Positions 44,791 through 56,394 of a DNA stretch of 64,000 nt are shown one piece after another (the first letter of the stretch is position 1; each line of letters begins with the position of its first letter). This DNA is from Plectosphaerella cucumerina. Lineage: Eukaryota; Ascomycota; Sordariomycetes; Glomerellales; Plectosphaerellaceae. The DNA is taken from assembly GCA_020746995.1 (NCBI GenBank), contig JAGPXD010000001.1, positions 248,001 to 312,000 on the forward strand, given 5' to 3'. Position numbers and translations under genes: made by a program. The notes beneath the pieces are model-generated. The model did not search any database, was not told where the DNA came from, and saw only the letters and a program-made list of their open reading frames with translations.

Positions 44791-46812
44791 TCGATGGAGC
44801 AGAAATAGTGATTGTGGTTGTAAAACAGGTCGAAGACAAGGCGTGGCCAGGTGTCGATCGATGTTGGTGTCAGGAACCAGGGGTTTCGGTTGGATTCAGG
44901 GTCCAATGGCCTGTACGGGGCAGGGTATCTGTCGGCTCGGCTTGTTCGATGTGTTTCTGAGGGCTCAGCACATGATCAGCGATCCATTGGCGGTTGCAAC
45001 GGTCTTTGATGTGTGTTGCGTAGATGAGCGGTGACTGGCAGCCTCGAGAACGAAGGCAGGGATGGACGGAGGGGGGTTTCGTGCTTTTTGTTGTCTCTGT
45101 CTCGGCCGCGGGCCCCAAGCACAAGCGCATACCACGGCGCGCGCCGGTGCTCCTGAATTTTTCTAGGCCTTCCTTTTCCTCCTTCTCCGGTCCCTGGGGC
45201 CAAGCCAAGGGGACCCGACAGGGGTCGCCACGCCGCTAGCCCGTGATGATGGAGGGGATCAGGGGGGGTTTGGGGGTGTTGACCAGGGGGATCAGGGGGA
45301 TCAGGGGACCAAAAGGGGGGCGCGGAAGTGCTGCCAGATGCAGGGCGCGGGAGGCCGGTGGACACCGATGGGTCGGTCGCTGGGGAGGCGTTGTTTTTCG
45401 AGATGTGTGGATGCAGAGGGGAATGGAGGGGGTGCTTCTCGTGGCACTCACCAGGGACAATCCAGATGAACTCCGAGCTGGCAGCATCAACAATATTGGC
45501 CTGTTTCTGTACAGGCGGTCAGCTGAGTCTCCCCTTCAAACATGGCCTTGCTGCTCACCGTAGCAGCAACTGACTTGCCTTGGTTTTAGTCGCGTCCAGA
45601 TCTCAATGCAGGCAAAAGAGCGGTGGACGCGCCAGGCGTCGATCGATGCGGCGGCCGCAGGAGGGAGGGAGGTCACCAGTGCGAGCCCGAGTCAGCGGTG
45701 GCGTACTCGTAAGAAGATCCTGCAACGGGCGAATGGACATTGATGCCGTGCTTGCGATCCAGGCTGGATGAATGCAATCTGATCGGGTAAAGAAGTGATT
45801 GACGAGATGCGGTTGCTTCGCTCCACCGTTGAAGATGCAATTGCGGGCGGAGGTGAGAGCTCCTGCTCACCTCATCCGATCCTGGAGCGACAGAAGCCTG
45901 GAAATTTGTGAAACAGATCAGCCAGGCAGCTTCTCTGGGTCGAGCTTCCGCATTGTGGCGGTCGTCGACAGAGGCCGTCGTCTCAGGCTCTGCCCAACGG
46001 GATGGATGGGATTGTGCGCTTGTTCCACTGATTTTCGCATCCAGAGACGGGTGGGGAGATTCGTGGATGGAGAAGATCACCTGCATCCAGTGTCCACGGG
46101 TGACACTTCCCGTCAACTTCAGGGACCACACCGACCAGGGCGCATGTCCATCCCGGCCGCACTTGCATTGCAGCCGCCAGGGGACTGCATCGGATCGTTC
46201 GACCACCCAACCGCCCCCAACCAGTCGATTGCCCTTCAAGTTCCGTCGATGAATTGGGATGGCAATGGACAATCCAGCATTTTGTCGGGAATGCTGATGT
46301 GTTGGTTGCGAGATAAGGCAGGTACCCAAAAGTGAACCCCTCTCCCCACCGCAAATCGTGATCGCCGGCAAGATTCCCCGAGTGGATCGACAATCAACAA
46401 AGAAACACCCCGGGGTCTTCTTCTGGCTAGAGGGTCAACCCGCCTGACTCGCCCCACGTCCGCCCCTCTGCACTGCCCGGACTGCCTGGGAGTCTCCCAT
46501 CACATCATGCATCATGCTTTCCGCGTTGCAAACCTCCATTGCCACGACACACTATCGAGCCACGACCACGACAGATGCCTCAATGCACTCCAAAGACCCA
46601 GAAACCATACAATCGCTAGCAGGGGCTTGATTGAGGTGCTGCCATTGTTTGTAGGTACTCGCGGCCTTTGCAATCCAAGTCCAGCTGACCCTGCGAGCAG
46701 ACCAGACCAGAAGATTCTCCCACCTCGACCGACACCATCCTTTCCAACATCAACCTCCATTCGATCACTGCCACCGCAGCATGCGACACTCAGTGCTTGC
46801 CAACCGACACAC
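44791..46812. other. 2 kb intergenic: F-box gene promoter
   Basis: No supported gene. A dense run of G-tracts (45254-45320) is listed separately. Frames on both strands overlap without recognisable similarity. Confidence 0.45.
45254..45320 (+). other. G-quadruplex-prone tract
   Basis: Seven runs of four or more G occur in 67 bases of the plus strand (45254-57, 45262-68, 45272-76, 45286-90, 45295-99, 45304-07, 45315-20), with loops of 3-9 nt. This exceeds the usual four-run G4 rule. It lies about 470 bp upstream of the F-box/WD40 start on the template side of that gene. Confidence 0.7.
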
Positions 46813-48575
46813 CTACTTCCTCTTCACAACAAACGCGCCCCTCTCGATCGTGTTGACCAGAATGTGCCCGCTCTTGAAGAAGGGGTAGTGGCTCCACGAG
46901 CCCACAAAGTCGACCACGCCGCCGTTGGGACGAGCATCGTCCTCGGGGTACACATCGAAGAAGCCAACCTCGCGCACGCGTGCGCCAGTCGGGTCCTGAG
47001 GCAGCGACGACACGTCCAGGATGCGCAGACCCGAGCCGTAGTTGGATTGGAAAGCGAAACCGTCGACCACAAACTGGTTGTGGTCGATGCCGTAGGCCGC
47101 GCTGCGGTAGTAGCCCGTTTGCTTCGGGCGCTCCAGGGAGCGGATGTCCCAGAAATAAGTGATGGGGTACCCGCTGGCAGCAGGTCCCGTGCGGTCGTAC
47201 TCGTCGTACTCGTCGTCGAGCACCAGGAACTCCTGCCACTGCGTGTTCGTCACCCAGCCCTGGTGCGTGTCTGTGGCCGTTAGCTTGTCTTCCAGAGCCC
47301 CGTATAAGGGGTCGTGGGAACTTACAGGCTGCTCCCGTGTACGAGGTACGCGAGATGATCGTGGTGGTTGACTTGACCGTGACATCGTAGCTGCGACTTG
47401 TCAGTAGGAGGTCCAGGCACAACTCCGCACGCCAACACTCACATGGTCAGGGTGTCTTCGTTGAAGGCGTAGCAGATATCCCTGCCTGCGTACTTGGTGT
47501 CGGGTCCACGGCTGCGAAGCTGTCAGCTTTTGATGCTCCCCCATCCCTTGGTCAGACTCACTAAACGAGGCACTGCGCGTCGTGCACGTAGCCGTCACCG
47601 GCGGCGCAACCCAGGCTCGTGGGCCTGGCGGGATCCTTCAGGTCGAAGAAGATGAGTCCCGAGCGGCACGTGCTGGTGCGAGGCTGCGCGCCCACGGCAA
47701 CACCATACTGCTTCTCCTCATTGATCACAATGTTGTGCGCCCGTCCGCTGGGAAGTCCGTTCCACCATCCCGTCAGGTCACGGCTGTTGGAGAAGGTGAC
47801 GGGGCTCGCCGGGTTGATGGTGAGCAGCTACCCTCGGTCAGACATGCTTCTCCCTAACGCCACAACACCATGGCACAACAACATGAAACTCACCTTTCTC
47901 AGGTCAAAGATCTGCACGCCGTGGTTGGTGGCCTCGCTGCCGATGACGATGTAGTTCTTGTACCCGCGGAGCTCGCGCCAGATGGATGTTGCCGAGTACT
48001 GCGGCAGACGGCCCAGGTACACGAGCTTGCCCGCGGCCGTGATCTCAGCGAAGGCAGCGCCGTCAGCCTGGGCAATTATTCCGAACTCCCGGCCAGAGGT
48101 AGCATCGGTCCATCCCCAACTTGAAGATCCCTGGCCGGCCCTGCTGCCGAGGTCGGCGTGGCTCTTGAAGTCAAGGAAGTCGACCTGAGGATGTCAGTGA
48201 GAAGTCCCCAAGAAGGGCTGATAAACAAAGGCCATACGTTGCTGCACTTGAAAGTGTTCAGACGATCTCCAGGCACGACGGCCGCAACGCCGTTGACACA
48301 AGGGACTGGTCCGTCGGCGGCAGCGCGGCTCTGGTAGATGGTCGAGTTCATGGCTCCCGTGGCAATCTGACGATCCCAGGTCGACTATCATTTGTCAGCT
48401 TGCCCTCTCATCTACCATACCCCAACACTTATCTCACCTTCTTGCGAGACATGAGCTCGTTGTGGATCTCGCCGCTGTCATAGATCTCTGAGAGGAGAGC
48501 ATTGGGCTGGATCTCCTTGGCCGAGGCGATGCTGCAGACCGCTGCGGCCAGGAATGCGAAGAATGTTCCCTTCAT
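46813..48575 (-). CDS. Secreted LVIVD/choice-of-anchor-B-like protein (477 aa)
   Basis: Seven exons by splice sites and frame: 48575-48438, 48384-48238, 48184-47894, 47827-47562, 47511-47443, 47390-47326 and 47270-46813 (478 codons). A signal peptide (MKGTFFAFLAAAVCSIASA) is followed by tandem strands typical of LVIVD propellers: EFGIIAQADGAAFAEIT, GKLVYLGRLPQYS, SIWRELRGYKNYIVIGSEATNHGVQIFDLRK, GRAHNIVINEEKQYGVAVG, SGLIFFDLKDPARPTSLG, YVHDAQCLVY, QWQEFLVLDDEYDEY, TYFWDIRSLERP and GLRILDVSSL. The bacterial and animal relatives are secreted or surface proteins of unknown function. Exon 6 is small (65 nt) but frame-consistent. I cannot name a reaction. Confidence 0.75.
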
Positions 48576-49907
48576 GATGGGCTTTCTGGACGATGCTCCG
48601 ACGTCAAAGGCTCAGAGATGGCTGCCGAGAGAGGTGCTATCTGTCCAACACACCAGGTCCGGACAGCTCTCTTATACGACCTCCCTACCGACCATGCCCA
48701 CCTCCCACCGCTTCAAAAACAGCCCTACACCTCCAGATCTGAAAGGAGAAGGTCTCAAGATGCATGGGGGTCGCAAGCACAGAGGGTAGCATTCGCCATG
48801 ACGCGACGCGGGCCGTGTTGCCTCTTTAGGCAGCTGGCTTCGGCAGAGCTTCTTCTATCTTTCTCCCGCGCCGATCTAGCCGGATCTTCACCCGGACCAG
48901 CGCGGCAGTGAGGGCGTAGGGCGAATGAGCGCTCTGGAGAAAAAGCTTAGGCGCCGGCTTGTGATCATGCATCTTGATCGACCTACCCCGCTGGTCGCGA
49001 GAGCCGTTGCCGAGTGGTCAATCGTGGGGTGCCAGGCACGGCGTGATTGTGCCATTGTGGGCATCTCCGCAGCCATCAAGGTCTGAAAGTCGGGAAGTCT
49101 GGTCAACGGATCTTGACAATTCATGGAGCCGTGTTGAGGGATATCCGAGTTGTGTCTCCATGTCCATGCCGCTCTTCAGCTTCCACCCTCCTACTATCGC
49201 CGGATGTCACCTGCTGAAAGTGGCATCCAGCACATGGCGACATCACGCGCAATGATTCTATCATGGAGACGCGCTGAACTCATGCAGCCTGTGCATACTG
49301 GCTGGGTGAAGTCAAGTACCAATCCCAGTCCAGCCCATCACCTGCCTGACTTGGTACGGTTGGGCACGAACCCGCAATCCGTGCCCACAAATGGACCATG
49401 CAGGTGCCTGAATGCTGGGCGCAGGTTTGCACACCCGATTGTGGTTTCTGAGAGTTCTAGGCCCAGTGACAGGCAATGAAGTCACGCATACAGTCAAGGG
49501 CCAAGCCCTTCGCTGGTGTTGAGTCCAAGTAGTCTGATGTTGCAGCTGCAATCTCGAAGCCCACTCGAATATGGAACAAGACGGGCACACAAGTCGTCTT
49601 GGCACTTGCCGTTATGGCCTATCCGCTGTTGCAGTCCATCAGCCGTAGCGGTTCATCAGCCATAGCGGTTCATCAGCCGTAGTAATTCATCAGCCGTAGC
49701 AGTTCATCCGCCGTAGCAGCCTATCTTTGCAACTAGTTAAGCAGGCAGGCATCAGTCGCAGTCTTTCCACAGAGGTGATCATCCACAGAGGTTCTTGCAG
49801 CAGTGGGATAACATCACACAAGTCCGGATCCAAGGCACATTCTTCGTTTAATTTGGTTCTGTATTTGGACACATATCTAGGCTTACCTACCTACAATGAC
49901 ATCCAGC
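48576..49907. other. Intergenic with 17-bp minisatellite
   Basis: It holds the promoter of the LVIVD-like gene and the 3' flank of ERG2. No supported gene. The tandem array at 49634-49718 is the only structured element. Confidence 0.45.
49634..49718. repeat. Tandem 17-bp minisatellite, 5 units
   Basis: Five units, consensus GTTCATCAGCCGTAGCG with one to three substitutions each. It has the same 17-bp period as the array at 36228-36360 but an unrelated sequence. It lies about 190 bp downstream of the ERG2 stop. Confidence 0.85.
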
Positions 49908-50598
49908 TCACACCTTGAACCTGATCAAATTCCCGACCATCTCGCGTGCCGTCACTCGGATATTCAGCCAAAGCGAAGGGAAGTCCAAAGTGCTCGTGAA
50001 GAAGTCGGCAAAGCCGAAGAAAAGCATAGGAGGGATCCAGCCTCGGGAGTACTCGAGAGCAAAGCAAGATTCGGGCATCTTGTACTGCTGAACCGTGCCG
50101 CGAGGCAGGTGGTGCTGGCTGCCGGGTGGGTAGACCCTGGGCTCAAATTCGCCAGGGTTGTAAGCAATCTGAGTGCCGGTGAGGATATGGAAGTAGTTGT
50201 CGACAGGGTGGCGGCCGCTATGGCCTTCGGTTCCCACAGCAGTTCCAAAGATGATGATGTACTCAGTAAGACCTGTGAATGTGAGGTGCTGTTCGTGATC
50301 TATGTCGGGGAACAGCCAACTTACTCGCATGGATGATGTACATGCCACCCATCGCACCACCAGCATTGTTGAACATCCACTCTTCGTTCAGATTGATATG
50401 GCTCGGGTGGAGACTGTGCAGCTCTGCCACTATGTAGTCCTTGATGGCACTGGTATTGTTGCCATGCTCGCCAATGGCGCGTTTGGCGAGGTCGTGGAGG
50501 TGGTTCTGGTCGAAGATGAAGAACTTGTCGACATTCCGGTTGAGAATGTAGAGAAGAGGCAGCAGTATGCCGCCAATGATCAAACGAAGAGAGGGCAT
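49908..50598 (-). CDS. ERG2: C-8 sterol isomerase (ergosterol pathway), 212 aa
   Basis: Two exons, 50598-50325 and 50272-49908 (213 codons). ERG2 moves the C8-C9 double bond of fecosterol to C7, giving episterol, at the ER membrane. One N-terminal hydrophobic helix (LRLIIGGILLPLLYILNR) anchors it, and the rest carries the highly conserved ERG2/sigma-1 core: NLNEEWMFNNAGGAMGGMYIIHAS, then LTEYIIIFGTAVGTEGHSGRH and YKMPESCFALEYSRGWIPPMLFFG. The 52-nt intron (GTAAGT..CACAG) falls at the usual place in HAS/LTEY. The start at 50598 is preferred to 50679 because the family begins with the anchor helix. It is divergent from the acyl-CoA dehydrogenase, 1.9 kb apart. Confidence 0.95.
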
Positions 50599-52501
50599 CT
50601 TGGGAGCGGACGCAATCGCTGTAGTAGAGATGTGAAAACGAGTGGAAAGTTGCTGTTTTCCTCCCAAGATGAAGAGCATCAGCAGATGAGTTGTCTTTTG
50701 GGCTTTGGCTGGCAGTCAAAGCTTCCTCAGTGTTTCTAGCTGCGCTTCGACTACTTTTGATCGGTCAAGCCAACTCAGTCTCCACAGGTAAGCCGGGAAC
50801 TTGGCATCCGCATCGTGCGATGGAATGGAGATGCCAGGGGATCATTAAAATCGTGAGCCAAGGCTTTGCTAGAGCGAACTGGTGAAAGTGTCCGCAAAAA
50901 TGGGCCTCGGGACATGCACAAGTTCCGGGATTTGCAACAAGTCTCCCAGATCTCGCATCAAAGATGGGCGTCGTATTCGTTCCCGTCGAGTGGATGTCGC
51001 GATGCTGCTGACCGGCCGGTATCCGCGGACGCCGAGGTTTGTGCTGGGGATAATGGGTCGACACGGATCTCGGGCTCCCGGCCGTGCACAGACCAGACCA
51101 CGGAGGTGTAAGCCACTGAACCGGGTACAACGACAATGGATTGGTAATGGTGATCATCTTAAAGGACGGGGACGCTGTAATGTGTTTCCTGTACCACTCT
51201 CGGGCATCTTGAATGGGGTTCAGGGGCCCTGTACATCCATCTTCACCCACCGCGTCCCAGCCCCTGAAGTGGGTACAGGTGAGCGGCCTTGGCCACCAGG
51301 TCCTCAACTCAAGTTCCCGGAACATCCGTTTTATCGAATGTTGTCACAATCGTCCTCAGGCAAGTTGTCAAACCTGACTTTCTGGAGTCACGTAGTAGTA
51401 GCATCCTATTCACAGAGTAGGTCCCTAGCCAACGTTAGTGAGGCCGAAGACACTGAGATGGGGACATAGAATGTCGATCGTATGGGGAGTCCTTTGATAG
51501 CATGAAGTCGATAAACTCAAGTGTATCTGGACGAGAGTTATTAGCCTCAAGAGTCGTGCTTTAAGTACACGTAGCCCTTAGACACGCGGGCCTCCTGAAG
51601 CCGGACGTCCCAAGCTCACTGTGTTCTCACAACTGGAAAGCGTGGCAAGCTGGTAAGCGTTGATTGTGTCATTCTCACAGATCCGGACTTGTAGAAAACC
51701 CTGTACAGAGGCAAAGCATCTAGTTCAGTCCTCAACTTGGTCTCCAGTGTTGACCGACTTCGGACAAGAATCTAGCCATCAGAACAAAGACCTCATGGTC
51801 AGGCCAGTCCGAGTCAATTCACAAGGATTCCAGTTTGAGGGTTAAGTCAGCGTATGCATTCGCAGAGGATTCCTCTCATACCTCATTCCAATGTTGACTT
51901 CTAACTTTGGACGATTTGGTATCGCCAGTCTCAGTCTGATCAATGTTCAGACGTGACCGACTACTTTCCTAGGTAAGTACCTGCATCGAAATAGGGTTGG
52001 GACCATGGCGCCGATGCTCCGCGGAGGCATAACCTTGGACACTTAACTCGGAGATGACACTTGAACACGAGTAAATGCTCCAATCCAATGCGCTTCTTAG
52101 GAGCGCCCCCCGGCTGATCTGCGTCCCTACGTGCTTTTACGCGTACGCTGAGTCACGGCTCTGCACCGGACTGGCAATGAGCATCAATCGAGCCAACCAA
52201 GTGGTCCAGCAGCTGTTTGAATGCTACCCACGCATGCGCGCTCGTCGATTGCACGGAATGAGAGTGAGATTTCCACACAACTCTCTTGGATGCTCGAGCA
52301 AGGCCTAGTCTTTGCATACCCTGCTAAGGCAGGTCGCAGACATCAAACTGGCATATAAGAAGCCTGGACGCCAACGCCGCGGGACACAACCGTTCGGGAG
52401 CCAAATGCTTTATTGTGCCGGCCAGATATCCTAGAAGCAGATTGCCCTTGCCTTCTTCGCAAGCATCTGGCTCTGTCCAACGTCCGACCACAGACAGCAC
52501 G
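50599..52501. promoter_or_regulatory. 1.9 kb divergent intergenic region ERG2 / acyl-CoA dehydrogenase
   Basis: No supported gene. The central part (about 51400-52100) is more A/T-rich than its neighbours and may be decayed repeat DNA, but no repeat unit was recognised. Confidence 0.4.
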
Positions 52502-53930
52502 ATGACAAACTACGCTCTTAGCGAAGACCAAATTGAGGTCCGCCGCGCCGCCGCACAGTTCGCAAAAGAACACATCGGACCAGCAGCAGACATCTACCAA
52601 GGTCTGTCCACCCAGCAAGCTCGCTTTCGTGAGATAAGGCCTTTCTACGAGAAGCTAGTCAAAGCTGGCTACCTCAGATCGTTCATACCAGCTCCATTTG
52701 GGGGCACAGGCGGGTCGTTTCTCGACATGTCTCTCATCGTCGAAGAGTTCTGGGCGGTCGACACGAGCGTCAACATGGCCCTCCTTGGCACCGCCCTCGG
52801 ATTGATGCCGCTGATTCTCGGAGGCACGGCAGAGCAAAGAGATCGTTTCATGAAACCCTTCATCAGCGGCGAAGGCGATCATCTCGCAAGTCTGGCGCAC
52901 TCGGAGCCCGGCGGTACGGCCAACTATCTCGAGGAAGGCGGCCGAGGCTTGGCCGTTACCGCCAGAAAGGAGGGCGATGAGTACGTCGTCAACGGAGAAA
53001 AGGTTTGGCACCCTCTAACAGCCAGAGAACGGTACGAGAGAGAATTCTGACCATCACAACAGCTCTGGACTACAAACAGCGGGGGTTGGGACAGCAAAGG
53101 GGCAACCCTCACCTGTCTCTGCGTCCGATACTCTGAAGATGGAGGGCCAGAGAAGCCTGACGTTGACCCAGCATCGAATATCATGATTCTGCTTGTCACC
53201 CGGGAAGTCATCGAGCAGAACGAGCCAGATGCTTTCCAGATTCTTTCAGAGCCCGACCTCATGGGAAATGTTGGCGCCAACGGCCCGCATACCAGATACA
53301 CCAACTTCAGGGTCCCTGCCGACCACCTGCTCGTTCCCCGTGGTGGACCGACTGTGGCTCTGATCCAGCAGGCTTTTAGCCTCACCGCGGCCTTGGTCGG
53401 ATCCATGGCCTGCGGAGTCATGCGTCGCGCCTTCGAAGTTGCCCTCAAGTTTGCCAAGGAAGACAACAGGGGCGGAAGTGTCCCTATTATCCAGAGGCAA
53501 AGTGTGGCGGATCTTCTGATCAACTGCAAGATCAAGATCGATACCTCGCGGCTGCTGACAAGGAACGCGCTGGACAGTTTTGACAAAGGGACGGGCGATG
53601 CAGCCAGCAGGCTCGAAAGTTGCTTGCAGACCAAGATCTACTGCGGTGATGCGGCCGTGCAGGCAGTTTGGGAGACGATGCAGGCCGTTGGAATGTAAGC
53701 TATGCCACCACAGACTAGAAGCCACGCTTGACCTTGAAGGACACGTTGCTAACCTGGAGGATGCACGTGTTTTCAGGAGATCCTATCAGGCCCAAAGCGG
53801 ACTTCCGGCTCTGTTCAACGATGCTGCCGTCTTTGCATTATTTGATGGAGGTAACGTTGGCATTCGGCGACGGCAATATGAGAAGCTCCTTCAAGCCTCG
53901 GACTATGAGCCCTGGAAGAACAGCTATTAG
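52502..53930 (+). CDS. Acyl-CoA dehydrogenase family flavoprotein (428 aa)
   Basis: Exons 52502-53002, 53063-53694 and 53777-53930, 429 codons. The ACAD fold is clear: alpha-helical N domain, SLAHSEPGGTANY (the usual FAD-side signature), a middle beta domain, and the C-terminal helices with SFDKGTGDAASRLESCLQTKIYCGDAAVQAVWETMQAVGM. The last exon reads LFDGGNVGIRRRQ, where classical ACADs have an E-G-T loop. An Asp lies in that loop, as in nitroalkane oxidases, which makes the substrate uncertain; FAD-dependent alpha-proton removal is the general reaction. The short first intron has donor GTTTGG, less usual. No targeting peptide is evident. Confidence 0.85.
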
Positions 53931-54795
53931 TCCTCGAGCCCGATGCCGTGGACCGAGAGTCAAAGGGCCCGAGAGGAGGTAACCAAGACTGCGTTGGCGG
54001 TGAAGAACGAATAGAAACTTTCCGCAGAGGTGCCTGGTCCGAGCCGACTCGCAAGTGCTATTTCAATGTCTAGAAGCGCTTGTTACATCATGGTTTATTC
54101 CTGTCTAGTCAATGAAGAGGTCTCGTGCCGCGCCAAATGTCAGCACCATCCACGTAGCCCGGGATTCGGAAGTCTGGACAATGACTTTAGGTTCAGTCTC
54201 GGACGCTGCCGGCAGACGATACCCGTGACGCGGAGGCCGCGCAGGTCGGAGAACAAGGCCGGTTGCAAGGCGAATGCGAGTGCGGCAAGCTGAACGCCAC
54301 GACGCTTCGGCCGACATACCTTGCCCGAACCGGCGCCACGGTACTCGACGAACACCCTAGAGATCGCATCGTTCTGAGATCGTCTCAGTTCTTGAAAGGT
54401 CCGACAATGCTTATTAGGGAACCAGTTCCTGAGGCTGAGACCTGGTCAGTCAGATTGCGAGCGGGGTGTGTCTCGAACTCGACGGGACGTTGGACGCATT
54501 CGTAACCCGGCATGGCACCAAGGCCAAGAGCGTTAGGTGTCGGCCAAGCCAACAGGCCGGATCGAAAGACCGTCTTATCGGGTGCAAACAAAGCCACCAC
54601 GTTCGTGTTCGATTTGGGACATGGGAATTGGGGGATGCTGGGCATAAAGACCGCAGTGTATCCCTCTGATCCGCCAGGACGCAAGGTTGCCCGCCAAGGA
54701 AGTTCGCATTCCTCAAGTCAGACGGACATCGTACCAGCTCGATAAGTCCGAGTACAGCAAAGACGACCAGCAAAACCAAACCTCTCGCCGTCATC
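53931..54795. other. Intergenic
   Basis: No supported gene between the dehydrogenase stop and the start of the multi-pass membrane protein. Frames are short and random-looking. Confidence 0.4.
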
Positions 54796-55961
54796 ATGCT
54801 CAACCCCCACGTCTCGGTCGCGATTGCGCAGATCGTAGTTTATGCGCCGATGCTGCCCATCGCCATCTACGTGCTTTGCAAGAACTGGAAATACCCTCCT
54901 CGAATGGCCTGGTGAGTTGATAGTTTGCCAAGAACACTCCTCGGCATTTTCGGATCCGAGAACGGAGATTCTGATGAGACTACAGGTACCCCATCGTGAC
55001 CTTTTGCCTTCGTAAGTGACGGCCTTGTCAGCCAAATAACGATGTCAACGACTGACTGATGATCGCAGTTCGAATCGCCGGTGGCATCATCACGATTGTT
55101 CGAGGCGATAACACAAGCAACACCAATCTCATCATCGCCGACATTGTGATCCTTGGCGTGGGGACGATTCCTCTCATCGTCGCGCTCATTGGCCTTGTTC
55201 GCATACTGTAAGTCTCGGCGGTTGTTCCATCACCCTAGGATCCCACTGACCAGACGGCAACAATAGCTTCATCCTAACCCTGGAAGCCACGTCGCGAGCC
55301 AACCACATCATCAAACTCCTCCATCTTCTGTTCATGGCCACCGTCGTTTTGTTCGTGGTCGGCGGTGTTTTGAACAGCAGTGACAACCCCGGGCCATCGG
55401 CTCGAATCCCAAGTCGTGTCGCCTACATCCTCCTCGCGGTGCTGCTGCTCATCGCTGTGGGAGCGCTCAGCTACCTCATAGCGACACAACATGCGCGCAT
55501 CCCACGACAGTGCCACCATGTATGTGTTTTGGCCCTCCCCTTTCACCCGATCGCGCCACAGGATAAGAGCAATGGTTGACATTAGGCGCCAGATCATCTA
55601 CTTCTGCCTCCTCGCGGCCCCTTTCATCGCCGTCCGCATCGCATACGGAATCCTCGGCGCATTCAACAGCATCTTTTCGACATGGGACCCCGTTTTCGGC
55701 TCCGCTCTCGCCTTCGGGCTCATGTGCCTGCTCCCCGAGTTCATCGCTATCTGCATCTTCCTCCACCTCGGCTTCTACTCCATCAAGCATCGGGGCAACT
55801 TGCCGCAGACTTCCCTTCGCAGCGACGACTCGCAGTACTGGGGCCGCCGTCGCCGTCGCCGGGGTGGTCCGATCACGCGTCTGATCATGGGATTCAAGAG
55901 CAACACGAACTCGAGTGAGGTTGGAATGATGCCTGAAGGGCGGACGAAGTCTGACGTGTAG
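54796..55961 (+). CDS. Seven-span fungal membrane protein (DUF7702-type), 307 aa
   Basis: Five exons: 54796-54911, 54986-55011 (26 nt), 55069-55207, 55267-55509 and 55562-55961, 308 codons. Hydrophobic spans include VSVAIAQIVVYAPMLPIAIYVL, PIVTFCLLRIAGGI, LIIADIVILGVGTIPLIVALIGL, LLFMATVVLFVVGG, VAYILLAVLLLIAVGALSY, IYFCLLAAPFIAVRIAYGI and ALAFGLMCLLPEFIAICIFLH. The tail is basic (RRRRRRGG). This layout matches a fungal DUF7702 family from memory. Function unknown, perhaps a receptor-like membrane protein. The fourth intron donor (GTGCCA, 55510) is weak and chosen because it keeps the frame; the stronger GTATGT at 55521 would not. Confidence 0.7.
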
Positions 55962-56394
55962 GCGCTGGAATCTGAATTCAGACCGAGGGAAGGGCTTTTT
56001 GATCGAATAGAGTGCTTGTACAGCGCCGGAAACACAATGTTGCTATGATGAAGATGATTCAATTCACGGGTGCGAACTTGACGAAGAATATGCAGTGGTT
56101 GTTGAGACTCAGGTCGACCATGAGATGGCCGACTCAGCTGGCTCCAGCTGGAGGCATGCGCAGTGGCATCTTCCAGCTGCGCCTGAGCGACCAGACGCGA
56201 CCTGCAGACGGCGGCACGGACATGATGCCATCAGGGTTCCGCGACCATGCAGGGCCTTGAACCGTCTGGCCTTTAAAGCCAGCTGCACTTCCTCTTGCGA
56301 CCTTCTAATCTTCATCCCTCACCTGCTTGCTCAATTCTTGAACCTAACGACACCCTGCCAACCGACAACCTCCGTTAACACCCTCGACGACAAC

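Noticed and set aside
42542..44808. Long plus-strand frames opposite the F-box/WD40 gene
   Set aside because: Antisense shadows; the minus strand carries clear WD repeats and an F-box.
49000..49045. tRNA-like A-box (GCCGAGTGGTCAA) region
   Set aside because: No matching T arm, anticodon stem or acceptor stem could be drawn.
54470..54500. tRNA B-box-like string (GTTCGAG on the minus strand)
   Set aside because: The T stem does not pair and no A box lies at the right distance.
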